This document shows, in pieces, positions 23,848 to 36,318 of a stretch of DNA of 64,000 nucleotides. Below the pieces are notes generated by a model, which was given only the letters and a program-made list of their open reading frames with translations, did no database searches and was not told the origin of the DNA. Position numbers and translations under genes: made by a program. The DNA lies in assembly GCA_003116875.1 (NCBI GenBank), contig BCKT01000005.1:1364001-1428000 (forward strand), given 5' to 3'. This DNA comes from Takashimella koratensis (lineage: Eukaryota; Basidiomycota; Tremellomycetes; Trichosporonales; Tetragoniomycetaceae). The number at the start of each line of letters is the position of its first letter. Position 1 is the stretch's first letter.

Positions 23848-26637
23848 ATGCGTACGTGTTGGTCTCGACCTGTGTTGAAGGAAAGGAGGAGCAGGATTGG
23901 GAGACGGAGAGGAAGGTGGTGGTGGTGATGGTGATAGTTGGAGGTCGGGTTGGGAAAGGATGGATCGGACAAGGTCGATGAGTGAATTGGTCGTATGACG
24001 AATCGATGAGATGTCGTGGAGGACAGAAGCAGAAGCGGGGGAATCGGATACGATCAGTGAAGGCATCGTCGTTGTTTCATGCTGTTGGAGTCTACCCAAT
24101 CACCGGTTGATAGTCCGTTCGGTCTGCTGACACTTTACAGCTCCCAAGAAAGAGAAGAACAAGAAGATGGCTTTGGCCGACTTCTTCGCAGACACGAGTA
24201 CGTTCGGACCTCTTTTCCTTACTCCGTTTCTTTCATCTCCCATCTCCCCTCCACCTCAGCCACATCGTCTGCCGCTCTGCACTTGTGGCTTTGCCGTCCG
24301 GATGTCGCTGCAGTGATGGGACAACGTCGTGTTTTGGGCTTGGCCGTACTGACAATCAACAGCCTCGGGATCGTGGGCGGACGAGATGGAGAACTTGCCG
24401 ACTGCTCGTGAGTGCTAGTCGAGGATGGCGGCACGGGATGATGTAGAGTAGATGGATGAGAAGCGAATGATGGAGGTTCGGTTGAGCTGGAATGGACGAC
24501 GTGCCGATCTCGTGCTGACCTTACCAGCGGCGGCGCGAGAGGCCACTGGTCCCCGTCGCGGCGAGCCGGGTTACCTCGACTCTATGCCCGACCGCTCTGC
24601 ACGAAGTGAGTGTCTCTGTCTTTTCCTACCCTCTACTTCCCCATTCCTTGCTCCGTTCCCTTCCACTTATCTCGCCGTACCGTTCTGTCGGGGGTGATCT
24701 ATCCAGCCCTTACTGACTCCAATAGCATTCAGCGGTGCCCCCGCTCCTCGCGCCGACGTCCCACTTCCTACCGAGCCCCCCTTCACCGCTTTCATCGGGA
24801 ACATGACATACGAGACCGAGGAAGGCGAGCTGCGTGATTTTTTCGCCGAGCTCGCGCCGACTTCGGTCAGGCTCGTCAAGGACCCGGGAACGGGCAAGTC
24901 CAAGGGGTTCGGATACGTCGAATTTCCAAGCCAGGATGCGCTCAAAGGTGCACTGGGTTTGTCCGGGGAGCAATTGGGCGGGAGGACTATCAGGGTGAAC
25001 ATTGCCGATTCGCGTGAGTACTCGTCCTGGACGGGGCAGAAAGGTCGCCTTACCGCCTTGCGGACTTGGCGCCAAGGCTTCAAAGTCCGAACTTCAGAAT
25101 CCAGCGCTAACTCTGTAATTTTTGACGTTTTCCTTACCATTTACAGAACCTACGACTCGTCGCGAGTTTGCTCCGTCCGCCGCCGACTCTTCCTCTGAAT
25201 GGCGCCGTACCGGCCCTCTTCCCGCTCGTGACCCCCCTCCCTCGGCTTCCAGCCGCCGCGGATCTTCCTTCACCTCTCCGAACCCCGACCAGCCCGAGCG
25301 TGACTGGGGTGCTGCGCGGGGCGCGAAATTCGTGCCCTCCGCAGCACCTGCGCCTGGGTTCAGCCGCGAGACGTCGGGCGGTGGTCGTGGACGGGGCGAG
25401 TTTGGGGGTGGGCCCCGAGACGGGCCGGGAGCGAGGGAGCCACGGGAACCGACGGCAGCGGACGAGGCGGATCAGTGGAGGTCGTCGAGGCCGATGGCGC
25501 CGGCTCAACCAGCCCACGGGGGAAGGGACGCGCCGCCCCACCGAGCTGGGTTCCAGGGTGCTCCCCCCACCTCCGCCGCCCCAGGTCCCGCTGACACCGA
25601 GTCTACTGTGAGTTTGGCTATGGATTATGGTACCTCTGGCTCTGAGGGTCATTCTCGTGTCCACCCATTTTCCTATACTGGCTGGAATGTGGGGCATTGC
25701 TAGTATTGGAGCGACTGCTGATACACTCCTTAGTGGTCCCGCGGAACCAAGGTGCGCCAGCCTTCGGGTCGCGCCGATGACAAGGCGACCCCTCAGCAGG
25801 CGTCTCAGGCCGACGAGCGTGACTGGCGCGGCTCGCGCCCGGCGTCCTCTGCGCCGTCTGTCGAGAGTGAGTCTGGGTTTGATTTGCTCCTCTAGCTATG
25901 GCTAGCTTTATTTGGCGACTACGCAACCTCTCCTATCCCACCCTTTCCCAACCCCACATTGATTCCCCCCTCCCCCTCTTTTACCCTTGCTGACCTACCC
26001 AGCTTCGCCCAAGATGCCGGCCTCCCGCCCCAAACTAAACCTCCTCCCCCGCTCCGGTGCTACCGACTCCACGACCTCTGGTTCCGCTTCCGCCTCCAAG
26101 CCAAGCCCGTTCGGTGCTGCTCGGCCCGTGGACTCGGCGTCTCGGGACGCTGCTGCGGCTGCCAAGATTGCGACGCGTGACGAGGCTCGGCGGAAGGAGG
26201 ACGAACAGCGTGCTGCGGCTGCCGCTGCTTCCAAGGAGGAGAAGGAGCGCAAGGACAAGGAGAGGAAAGAGAACGTTCAGGCTCAGATCCAGCAAGCACC
26301 TAAGCGAGTGCACCCGTCTCGACTGAACGGAAATGGCGAGAAAGATGCACAGGCACCTACCGACTCCCCGGCCCCAACTGAGGCGGCTGCGACTTCGCCT
26401 ACCCCGGCGTCGGGACCGGACGAGGACGGTTTCGAAGGCGTCTCTCGAGGCGCACGGGGAGACAGACTTGTCCAGGCTGCGGCGGCACAAAAAGCGGCCG
26501 CAGAAGAGAAGAAGCGGAAAGATGCGAAAGCTTCGGGATTTAGCTTTGCAGCAGCGGCAGGAATGATGGAAACTGAAGGTGGAGACGAAGGGGATGAAGA
26601 GGAGTTGGCGAGCAAAGTTGAAGATGTGCACCTTTAG
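23848..26637 (+). CDS. Translation initiation factor eIF4B
   Basis: RNA-binding factor that stimulates the eIF4A helicase during 40S scanning (yeast TIF3, fission yeast Sce3). The first coding exon is only 4 nt (23848-23851, ATG C). A 289-nt intron then joins to 24141, giving MPPKKEKNKKMALADFFAD, the conserved eIF4B start. Next come SWADEMENLP and an RRM at about residues 80-160 with RNP2-like FTAFIGNMTYETEEGELRDF and RNP1 KGFGYVEF. A long region follows with repeated RDW/DW and RGS motifs (SEWRRTG, ERDWGAARG, RDWRGSRP), as in fungal eIF4B repeats. The C-terminal part is Ala/Lys/Glu-rich coiled coil, ending ASKVEDVHL. Introns are GT-AG with matched phases at the joins I checked. Confidence 0.92.
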
Positions 26638-27162
26638 TTGGTTATCCCTCAGGGTTTGGAGAACCGGTATAGGGATCAGGGTCGTGTAATTCAAGATCCA
26701 TTGGTAGATACCATTTTGTTCACGATACTCACAGACAGACACCACCCGTCTAGGATACAAGCTACTCTGCAGATCTTACACCCTACCTACTCTCTCGAGG
26801 CATCCACCGTACTATCCTTTCCCTTTTCTTCCTCTTCATACCTTTCTCCCCCTTGACGCTCCGCTTATACAATCATCTTGCGCAATGTCATGATACGTTC
26901 TGGGCATCTCACTACTACTCCAACTCTGGTCTAGAATCTTGGCTCATTGTCCTGATTGGTCGTATTGGTTCTTGGAGAAACTGCTGATATATCCTGAGTC
27001 TAGACGTACATTTCTCATTCGATACTATCTACTACTTTTCTCTCTCAGCTTGTCTTGGCTCTCCAAAACTCAGTCATTCGTCCTTCTCAACTCCTATTGA
27101 TCTCCTACCCTTGCCTTACACTGGGTGAGATCGACCAACGGAGCTTGGCGTCACCAATGAGA
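26638..27162. other. Convergent 3' flanks
   Basis: 525 bp between the eIF4B and metacaspase stops; no coding signal recognised. Confidence 0.5.
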
Positions 27163-29347
27163 TCAACAGATGAACAGAATGTTCGTGTCGATTGCTTTGT
27201 CCAGATCAGCGTCTATCTCTGTACCCAACTCGTTCTGCATCCCATGTGGTTCGCACACTCCACACGCCTGAACGGTACTCACGATGACTCGCCGACAACT
27301 GTGGCTTCTGGTCATACCTGCCCCTAAGCTCAGACCTGATCGTGTTCAGAAGCTGGAGGTAGCTTTGTTGCGGGTACTTTGTGAGTGCCGCAATGAACGC
27401 ATACGACATGGCACCCGTTGCGCGGCCCGCTTCTTGAGTATCGGCACTCTGCAAAGTTCGATCAGCTCCCTTGCCCACCTTCATACCAACACCGCTCTTG
27501 TGATTATAGATGATCCGACTGTTTACTTACCGTCTGGCTATCTTTGCAGCCGGAGAACATGACAACGTCCGCAGCGCTCGTCTTGGTTTGCTTGGTTCGA
27601 GCCGCGGCTCCAGATTGCTGGTTCATGACTTGTTTCCCCAGGCTGCGTAGCACATTCAAACCATGTGATGGGAGATTGATAGTAGACGTCAGCGTTACAA
27701 GTCAAAGGCAAGGATCAAAATGCTCGTCTGGTGATCGTTGATGTTACTCACCCCATGATCTGATTCATCATACCGCCGAGGTCACCACTGCGTATCGTCA
27801 GCATAGGTACTTCTTAATGTTCTGATGACTTTTGAGGCATGCCATAACTAGACTCACCGAAGATAGTCCATACCGACGGTCATCAGTCCCTGTCCCGCCT
27901 CAGCAAGGAGATTAGGTTCCTTGATCTTGCCCTCGGTCGAGTAGATGTACGGCAAGTCGAGCGCCGTACCCGAGTGGCATCTGTGCACCACGGTCAGCCA
28001 GGATCAGGACGAAGGGTTTGGGGCTGTCAAGTCATGGAAGGATTGGAGGCTTACGAGTCGAAGATCGCAGTCAGGCGAGCACCTGGGGGCAAAGGACGGA
28101 CCATGATCTCGTGCACTGAAGTTAGAAAGTATCAGTACTCGCTTCAGGCCATTCAGGCTGACGCCTTTACTTCTTCCAATTTCCACTCACTCTCGTCGTC
28201 GACAATGTGTCCAGCCTGCTGGAAATCGATAGGGTAGATAACCTCGTCGTACCCGTCATCTTCATCGCCGTCGACATCAGCAGTCTGACCACCGTGTCCC
28301 GAGCTGCACCATGGATTAGCAACCACTCTTGACCCCCAACGGCCGCTACCGTAGCCTTGACATACTAGTGGAAGAACAAGGCGTCGTTGGGCTGAGCACC
28401 AGAAACGAGCCAGTGCATCGCTTGGATCATGTTGGCGCGCGTAGGCATAGCGCGGGGATTGTTCGAGTCGTCAGTGAGAACGACCATGTCGTCGGGGTTG
28501 TACCCGTATCGCTCTGGTACCGTCAGCTGAGTTGCCAAATCAAAATAGATTGGACAGCTGGGGTGTGATTGGCAAAGCAAGTGTAGCTACTCACCGACAA
28601 GGAATTTTTGGACATTGTGCACGTCGTTGATGCATCCACGAAGAGCATTGGACGAGCCGATATAGTTGCAACCAACGAGCAACGCCTTGCGCCTTCCCGT
28701 GCCTGCGACGGTAAGTCATTCGGCGCGAACTTCTGTGACGATCTAAAGCAATCCAATAAACAGGCAAGATGTGGAGACTTGACGTACACTGAGAGTACTG
28801 GAAGAACGGCTGTTGTACGCCGCCTTGGCCTTGCATCTGTGGACCGTAGTGCTGCGACCCCGTAGGCGGAGCGACTGCGAGGTGGTCAGTTTGGCTTACT
28901 CTATGGCTTCTCGTCTGGCCCACCTGCCTCCCCAATCCCATTTTATCCTCCTTCTACCTCTAATCGGGTCCCTCTCCCCACGCGCTCGGCAACTCGCTTG
29001 GGTTACACCAGCTCACCTGGAGGCGGTCCCACGGGGGGCTGATACTGCCCCGACCCCTGTGTCGGGGGCGCATACCCTGCTCCGGTCGGGTGATACGACG
29101 ACGGCGGCGGTGCTCCCGTGGGCGGTGCGAAGCTCGGTGGACCCGAGGGCGGCGCGTACTGGCCCTGCCCCTGTGGTCGGGTATGCGAGGGGGGTACACC
29201 AGGAGGAGGTGGGTAAGAAGCCCCCTGACCCAGAGAGTTGTACCCGTACGACTGCTGCGGCGGGGCTTGACCCCATTGCGGCGGCGGAGGGTTGTTTGCG
29301 TACTGGTTCTGGTTCTGGCTTTGGCCGGGGTACTGGTTCCACGACAT
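27163..29347 (-). CDS. MCA1: Type I metacaspase (MCA1/YCA1-like)
   Basis: Calcium-dependent Arg/Lys-specific cysteine protease of clan CD, involved in stress response, protein quality control and cell death in fungi. The N-terminal about 130 residues form a Pro/Gln/Gly/Tyr-rich prodomain ([13 protein letters not shown]...). The p20 region follows: [39 protein letters not shown], catalytic His in YSGHGGQ, and catalytic Cys in [17 protein letters not shown]. The p10 part contains [16 protein letters not shown] and ends [20 protein letters not shown] plus two residues. I placed the last exon (27163 to about 27217) by finding the acceptor that restores the usual terminal motif. About eight introns are present. 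There is no zinc finger. The call is secure; physiological role is by family. Confidence 0.95.
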
Positions 29348-29913
29348 GGCGAGGGTGGGTGATGAGGAGGATTAGTGGGTGATGAGGTATAGGAGGTTGG
29401 TGGGAAGGGGAGGTGGTGGATATGGGAGATGGGAGATGAGTGGTGCGGGACAAAGCAGAATAGAGCGACGATCGGGAAGCACAGGGTCTAGGCCGGGCCC
29501 GGATGAACAAGGGCCTGCATTTGGAAATAAAGGGTGCGTAGATTAGAAACATGCTGCTGGCGGAATTCAATCACGTGATGAGATCTCTCTCATCTGTTAA
29601 CCCCGCCGCTAGACCCGGATGGCCGATGTGGATACGTCGATTGCCGTCTAGGAAGCGAGTCACCATCTCCACCTGTTGGTAAGCCCTCTCACCTGTTGTT
29701 AATCATTCACTCAGCCCACTCCACTCACCTCCGCTCATCTCGGCTCTCGGATCCCGGCAGATCGACTCGACGCCGCACGTTTCCCTCTCGGCCGGGTGAA
29801 GATCATTTCCATCCATTCATCAACAGACCAGGGAAACCGTATCGAAATCTTTTTTTCTTCAGAACTGAACAGGTCCATCGTTCACACGCCCACACACCCA
29901 ATCTATCCAACAC
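29348..29913. promoter_or_regulatory. Divergent promoter, metacaspase / Zn2Cys6 regulator
   Basis: 566 bp between two divergent start codons. No particular site is asserted, though co-regulation of the two genes is possible. Confidence 0.4.
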
Positions 29914-32900
29914 CATGTCAGAGTCGCCGAGTAGTAGCGTGCAGATCTCGAAACGGAGCAGGTCTTCGTCTCCGCCTGCAACCAAGGTAGCACATAAACG
30001 GAAACGACAGACGGTGAGGAACTGAACAGATTTCTACTACTCGGTGGCAAAGCTGACCATCTTCAGCTCTCCTGTCTCCAATGGTAAGCTTAGCGGAACG
30101 AGCGGAGCAGAAAAGTCAAACGAAAGAAGACGGGTGTTGAGTTTGGACATATACTGATCACGCTTATCACGTCTCTAGCAAGAAACGCAAGACGAAATGC
30201 GACAAAGCTCGACCGTGTTCCACCTGTATCGCGCGTCAAGAGGGCGACATGTGCGAATACGATGACGGTGCTTCTCCTCCTCCTCAATCCGCCTACGTGC
30301 ACATTGATCAATTCCTCGAACTTCAACACCGTCTCGAGACCCTTGAAGCGCGCTTCAACCGCCCCGGCTCTTCCTCGAACCCTTCGCCATTCACAAAGTT
30401 GACCACAGGGTCGACATCGACGGGTTTGATCATGGAAGATGACGGCAACTCGTTTAACGAACACGTGCTCACTCCTCACCCCTTGGACAGGATGTTCAGC
30501 GTTACAAACGAGGCACAGAGGCAGCGGCAGAAGATTGACGATGTTGAACAAGCTTTCTCAGCTGTGGAGGGTCTGGCGCATACACTTGTATCCGACGCGG
30601 CGATCCCTGGACCCCCTCCAGGTTTTAACCATGACCAGCACAGGATCAACTTTGACGCAAGTGGAGGTCGACCTCCTCCAAGCGGACAGTGGACAACTAT
30701 CATGTCACAAGGGCCACTGTTCGCGAATCGTTCCCCGAAATGGGTCAGAGACATGAAGGAGGTCTTGTCGGTCATCCCGGAACCAGAGCTCATTCATCGA
30801 TTCCTCACTTTTTTCTTCAGCGAGCTCTATCCTTCCCGTAAGTTACTCTATTGGTTGTGATGAATGTTACTAACCCATATATAGGTCCTCAAGTTCACGA
30901 AGGGATATTCCGACAGGAAGTGGCCCAGTTCAATGCGGTCAGGAACACACCAGACAACATCAACGTCGACCCAGGATGGCTAGTGCTTCTAATCAGCATG
31001 CTTTGGTCAGTCATAAATCGTCTTCGCTTGGTTACGACCTAGCTGACATGTTGCGTTCAGGGTATCTTCTCACTCCCTACTCGACGAAGCCGAAGACTCT
31101 CAGCATATCGCCGCAGTAGGCTTGTCCAAGAATCAACTCAAGGGGATCACGCTTGAACTGTTTGAGCAATTGGAAGCAGCGTGCAACTGCGCCCGGTGGC
31201 TGTGTCTTCCTCAGATGAGGATCCTCTATGCGCTGTTGATCGGCATGCCATTTAAGTGAGCGGCGATGGCTGAACTTGGCTCTGAGATTGCCTCTCAACC
31301 GCTGATGGCTTACTTCTCTGCAGAGGTCGAGGACCGTTCACATCCTTCCACGGCTCATGGAACTGGGACAGGGCATCGTCGACCTGCATGTGGTTTGACG
31401 TCTGCATCGCGTAAGTCAGACTATGAGGAGCCATAGCTCACTCCGCTGCCTTTAGCATCTCCAAGAAATTGGGTCTGCACCGATTGGGTCCTGAAAACGA
31501 CCCAAGGCCCTTGCCTGATGACCCGATGCTACCCAAATCGCTGCCCACCTATTCGAGACAAATCGCGGCCCGAGCATTCCATAATATCAAGCTCTACGAC
31601 ACGTGTACTTTCTGCAGCTATCTGGGAATGAGTATCCAGCCTCCGTCTTTGCACGTTGCCGATGGTGAGTCCCGCGATGATGTACAGCTGGAGGTTTGTA
31701 CTCATCCGGTTTATAGGATCTTGGGACACGGCCGAGCCTGGCAATTTCACCGACGAATCTCTTTTGGAGCCCAACCCGACACCGAAGGGAATGAACGAAT
31801 TGTGAGTCGACCTTGATAAATGCGTCCTCAAATTGGGACGTGCCAACTCACTGCTCAAAACAGGACTCCCATCGTTTTCCAGCTACACAAACTTCGTATC
31901 GCCCCGCATTGGCGAGCGATCGTGGAGCAAAGCCCTGCAACATCTACTTATGACAAGGTCCTTGTCCTTGACGCCAATCTACGACGAGACCTCGACTGCG
32001 TCATGTCGCTCAAGCTCTACCACAATCTCGAGGGCAAAGACAACTTGAACTTTTGGATCACTTGCAGGTGGGTTCTGATAGAAGACTTTATGTACTTTTC
32101 GACGGCTGATCTTTGGTCAACAGCTCTTATCAGCAACGATTGATCCGATTGCACCGGCCTTACTATGCCCAGGCATTTAGTGACCAGAAGTACTCTTTCT
32201 CACGATCTACCGCATTGTCTGCGGCTCGTCAAATCACTCAAAGCCACCGCAATATCATCTCCAAATACGGTCCATTGGGTAAGTACCTTCCTTTCTTCTG
32301 ATCAAATGCTGCCTGAGTCGTCACTGACGTTTCGCAGCCCTCGTACGAGATTCCCTGTATCTGTTCACGCATCACCTTTCCGCGGTGATCGTGATGTTCC
32401 TCGAAGCGCTATACAACCCCGTCAACTTGGAGGAGATGAAGCGAGAGCTTCAACAGTCTAGTGATATTCTCAGACAAGCTGGGTCGGACGGGAAACGCGT
32501 CTTCGCTGGTGTTGGGTACCGAGGTCACCTCGCTGTGGTGGCGATGCTTCGGGTGAGCCTCTCATCTTCGTTTATCCAAACATCGTCACATATCGCTAAC
32601 CCTATGCCATTCCAGATCCTTGAGAACCCTCCTGACCAAATCGAGAGCGTCACTGCGCTTCTGAAAGAAATCGAGGGTATCGCAAACAGCAACGTCACTT
32701 TACCTCCGCCCAACAATGCCACTTCAATGGACGGCCAATCCAATCCGCCTTTTTTGAACACCACCGACCCTATGCAATCTGCCGCACAATACCTGCTCGG
32801 CCAAGCACTACAACCATCATCGGTCGTACCGATTCCATTGGCTAATGATCCCTTGGCGTTCAATTTTGATCTCGGTGCCGGGTGGACTTTTCCGAGTGAA

Positions 32901-33020
32901 GAATTTGGGGTGTTGCCAGATGGGAAACCATATGATTTCACGTGAGTCCGAGATTGTGAAGTTGCTGGTTGTCGTACTGATGTCTTCTCCAGCTTTGACG
33001 GAATGTTTGCTGGTCTCTGA
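29914..33020 (+). CDS. Zn2Cys6 fungal transcription factor
   Basis: DNA-binding regulator of the Gal4 type. A 29914 start gives a Ser/Lys/Arg-rich leader (nuclear localisation signal KRKR). The binuclear zinc cluster is assembled across two introns: CLQCKKRKTKC, DKARPCSTC, EGDMC, so all six Cys are present with spacing C-X2-C-X6-C-X5-C-X2-C-X8-C. Next come a predicted dimerisation coil (FLELQHRLETLEARFN) and the middle homology (fungal_trans) domain over exons 30840-32400, including SFHGSWNWDRASSTCMWFDV and KKLGLHRLGPENDP. The last exon follows an intron after PYDFT and ends FDGMFAGL. There are about ten exons. Target genes are unknown; the adjacent convergent MFS transporter is a candidate by position only. 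Confidence 0.9.
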
Positions 33021-33307
33021 TTCGAGATGTGGCTTTACGTTTCGTAATAATCGTTGGCCTGTGTGGTATGAGTGATAGACGTCATAGTCTCATATGCGGA
33101 TGTAACTCCTCTCTATCATGATCTGAATATGGGACAGTCTTCTATCCTCTGCACTTTGAAGCGCAACTCGGGCACTTGATCGCGGACTGAGTTGTTTTTG
33201 AAGAGTTGTGCATTAAAGGTCTGTGTATCGGGTCTAGGTAAATCATGCTACATGAAAGCAGTGTCGTAATGTACTAGCACTCTTGGCGCGAACCTCGAGG
33301 CGTATAT

Positions 33308-34845
33308 TTAGACCTTCCATGTGCCCTTTGCCTTTTGCTGAATCAAGACGGCGCCGACGAAGCAAGCCGATCCAGCGAGGACGGTAACACCTGACCAGAC
33401 GATGGGCGCGTAGAACCCGTACTTGTCGAGCAAAGCACCGGTGATTGGGGTACCCGTGAGGGCACCAAACGACATGGCGAACATGCCCATACCGATTCGA
33501 ATACCAATCTCACCGTGGTTCTTCGCCATCGCAATCAACGCGGGCGTCATCAGCGAGACGTAAGCGCCCGAGAAGAAACCGAAGAGGATAGCGACAACGA
33601 TAAGACCTCCAGGAGTAGCGGCACCGAACATGGCGAAAACGATGACACCGGCGCAAGCACACATGATGGTGAGCAAGTTAAGGGAGCCGAAGATGTCGGC
33701 AAGGAAGTTGGGGGAGGTACGGCCGAAGACGGAAGCCGCGTTGAGGATGGCAAGAGTGTAGAAGGTGAGGTTGGTGCTGATCCCGTGAGCCTCGGCGAAG
33801 ACCTGGAGGTAGAAGATTGGGCTGTGGTATGTTAGCGGGTTTCAGGTTGTAAAGTACTCCAGGACCAGACTTACAAGAAGAGACCCCAGCTAACGAGGAA
33901 AAGACCAACAACGAGGAGGGAGTACGGTGCGCTCTTGAAGAGCTCGGCGGGCTTGGGCTTGGGAGCTTGGTGAGTTGCCTTGCCCATGCGGGGGTTCATG
34001 AGCGCTGCAGCGAGGATGAGGCACCCGAGCATGAGGTAACCAGTGTACTGAACAGCTTTCTCAAAGCCGTGCGAGACGATGAGGTTGTTGAGCATGATCG
34101 GGAGACAGATACCGCCGATAGACGAGCCGGTGACGACGATACCGATGGCGAGAGCGCGGCGTTTGAAGAAGAATTGGGAGATGACGGATAAGGCAGGGAG
34201 GAAGATGATACCGATACCGATACCGCATCCGATACCCTGCGCAAGCATGACCTGCCAGAATTGCTTGCAGAGGGACACCATGAAGAAGCTAGGTTGAATT
34301 AGCGCAGGTGCCACCAAGACGCGGAGGGATTTGTTTGTTTTTATTTTGGGCGAGCATTTAACCGAGCCATCAAAACCGAGGTAGTTGTTCAAGGACAGAG
34401 ATGAGGAGAACACGTACCAGAAGATGTACCATGCCGAGCCGGCGTAGATGAGGATTCGAAAGTGGCCCTGGTCATAGAGAGGACCGACGACGGCACCGAG
34501 GACGAACTGGAAGAAGAGCTGGACCGAACCGACCCAGGAGATGTTGGATGCCGACTCGAGTGGGTAGCCGGTATATTGGTAGTAGGACTGGAAGACACCA
34601 AAGGTGTTGGCGAGACCGAACGTGCAGAACACTGAATGGTGTTAGTTTAACGACGCGATGGGTTGTGTGGGGATGATGGGAGGGGACGTACCGATCAACC
34701 AAGAGCCAGCGACGGTGAGCCAGGCTTGCATGCCGCCTTCTGGGAAGACGGGCATGGCGGGGGCAGCGGGCTTGTCGGCTGCGGTCTTCTCAACATCCTG
34801 CACGGGGGCAGCGACGGTGCTAGCTTCAGATGTGGTCTCAGCCAT
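33308..34845 (-). CDS. MFS transporter, monocarboxylate transporter (MCT) type
   Basis: Plasma-membrane transporter of the major facilitator superfamily with about twelve membrane passes. The start ATG is at 34843-34845, with an acidic/Ala-rich N-tail, then FPEGGMQAWLTVAGSWL, the conserved opening of fungal MCH/MCT-like transporters. Other blocks are FGVFQSYYQYTGYPLESAS, LAQGIGCGIGIGIIFLPALS, FFFKRRALAIGIVVTGSSIG (the inter-helix RRALA motif), NAASVFGRTSPNFLAD and TGTPITGALLDKYGFYAPIV. It ends QQKAKGTWKV. Four or so short introns interrupt it. The substrate cannot be read from sequence; family members carry monocarboxylates, riboflavin or small organic acids. It converges with the Zn2Cys6 gene, stops 287 bp apart. 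Confidence 0.92.
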
Positions 34846-36318
34846 GGTGGGGGAGGTGTTGTGATTGCGTGTGAATGAGATGGGGGGGAACAGGCTGGAG
34901 AGGGAGGTCCTCGGCGTTCGCATCAATGGTACTTATAGGATCCCGAGGAGGGGGCCGCATGTGACTAATCCATTCCGCACATCCTTCCCACTTCCCACTG
35001 TTCAGTAAGCCGAGTCATGATCTTCGGTCGAGATTTTTTTTTCCTCTACAGTACCTTTGTTTTGACTTTGGGCCAGAGCGGATGTTTTGAACGGAAGCGG
35101 GCTCGGATCGGTTGAAGTGGGGGTCTCGCCTCGGGTCTTACGCCTGAGTTCGCGCCGCCGCAACCCGTCCGGAGATCCGTGAAATAGGTAAAATTCGAAA
35201 ATAAACCTCGACCTCGGAAAGAGTCACGCGTCAAGTGAGCGTTATTTCCGCCGTAAACACCACCGACTCACCCTGTGGAGGCCTCCACTCCTTTGTTTAG
35301 TGCCTTTTCATGACTGGTTGGACCCGCCGTTACAACCGAAGACCGAGGTGGTTCAGGAAAATGGCGCACCGTGATCAGCGATCGCCTGGACGCCGAAACG
35401 AGGTTTTCTGAATACCAACTGGCGGTCTGAAATAGACAATGGAGCTACTGTAGCTCCATGGAAAACACGAGGATCACAGTGACTAAGATACACTCATCTG
35501 GCGTCTCGGGGAGGTACATCTGCGCATCGGCGTTGCCGTGCCCACCTTCGTCGCCCGAAAAAGATCGATAAGCAGTTTCTTTCAGCCGTCAGCCAGCCGG
35601 CACCATCGGTCGTTGCTCGACCGACATTGACGTCAACCCAGCCTTCACTTTTCCCAGTAGCCTGACTTTAAAGAACACATTGGTCACCCTGGAGCCTTAG
35701 TGCGAGTCAAGCCGAGCCGAACCCAACGCGTGGATCGGCCGGACGTGTACCCCGCCGTCACTTGAAAGACACCCAACGGGTCCGAGTGGCAAAACCCTAG
35801 ATTCCGCCGATAAGTGATAACTCCGCCGGAGACTGACATTGACACAACATCAGGAGAGAAAGGTGAGTCGAAGCAGTCAGACGAGGTGGCGTCGATTCTC
35901 TCGGAGGTACAATACATGTTTACATCGAACACAATCGTTCACTGTGCTACCTATGTGGCTACTATTCTGCACTCTCGGAACCGTCTTACACATGTCGTTA
36001 AGATGTCGTTACGTCTTCCTGTCCCACTCGTCGTCTCCCGAATCCTCCCTCGCTCGACTCAAGACTTGCACATCGTAATTCGTCGTGAAATCATACCGAA
36101 GCTTTCCACACTGTGACCTCCTTTTTGTCCTAACCTCGTCATCGGCTCACTCGAATCTGCACATCATAATTGTTCGATGAAACGCACCGAGTCGATCCGT
36201 ACCCGACTCTCGCCGTGTCCTATCCTCATCAACTGCCTCATCAGATTCGTACATCGTAACTGGTCGTGAAGGCATCCCGAGTCGATCCATAGTGCACATC
36301 CATGTTACACCCTTTCGT
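34846..36318. other. Intergenic: MFS promoter side and CHAT gene A 3' flank
   Basis: About 1.47 kb. It contains a T-run (35034-35043) and a 21-bp near-perfect inverted repeat at 35439-35459. From 35810 to 36300 short frames are not supported. No gene seen. Confidence 0.5.
35439..35459. repeat. Short palindrome, 10-bp arms
   Basis: atggagctac-t-gtagctccat: the arms are fully complementary around one central base. It lies about 600 bp upstream of the MFS start. Could be a regulator half-site pair or chance. Confidence 0.6.

Noticed and set aside
25134..26760. Long minus-strand frames of 187 and 241 codons
   Set aside because: Antisense shadows of the GC-rich eIF4B coding exons.
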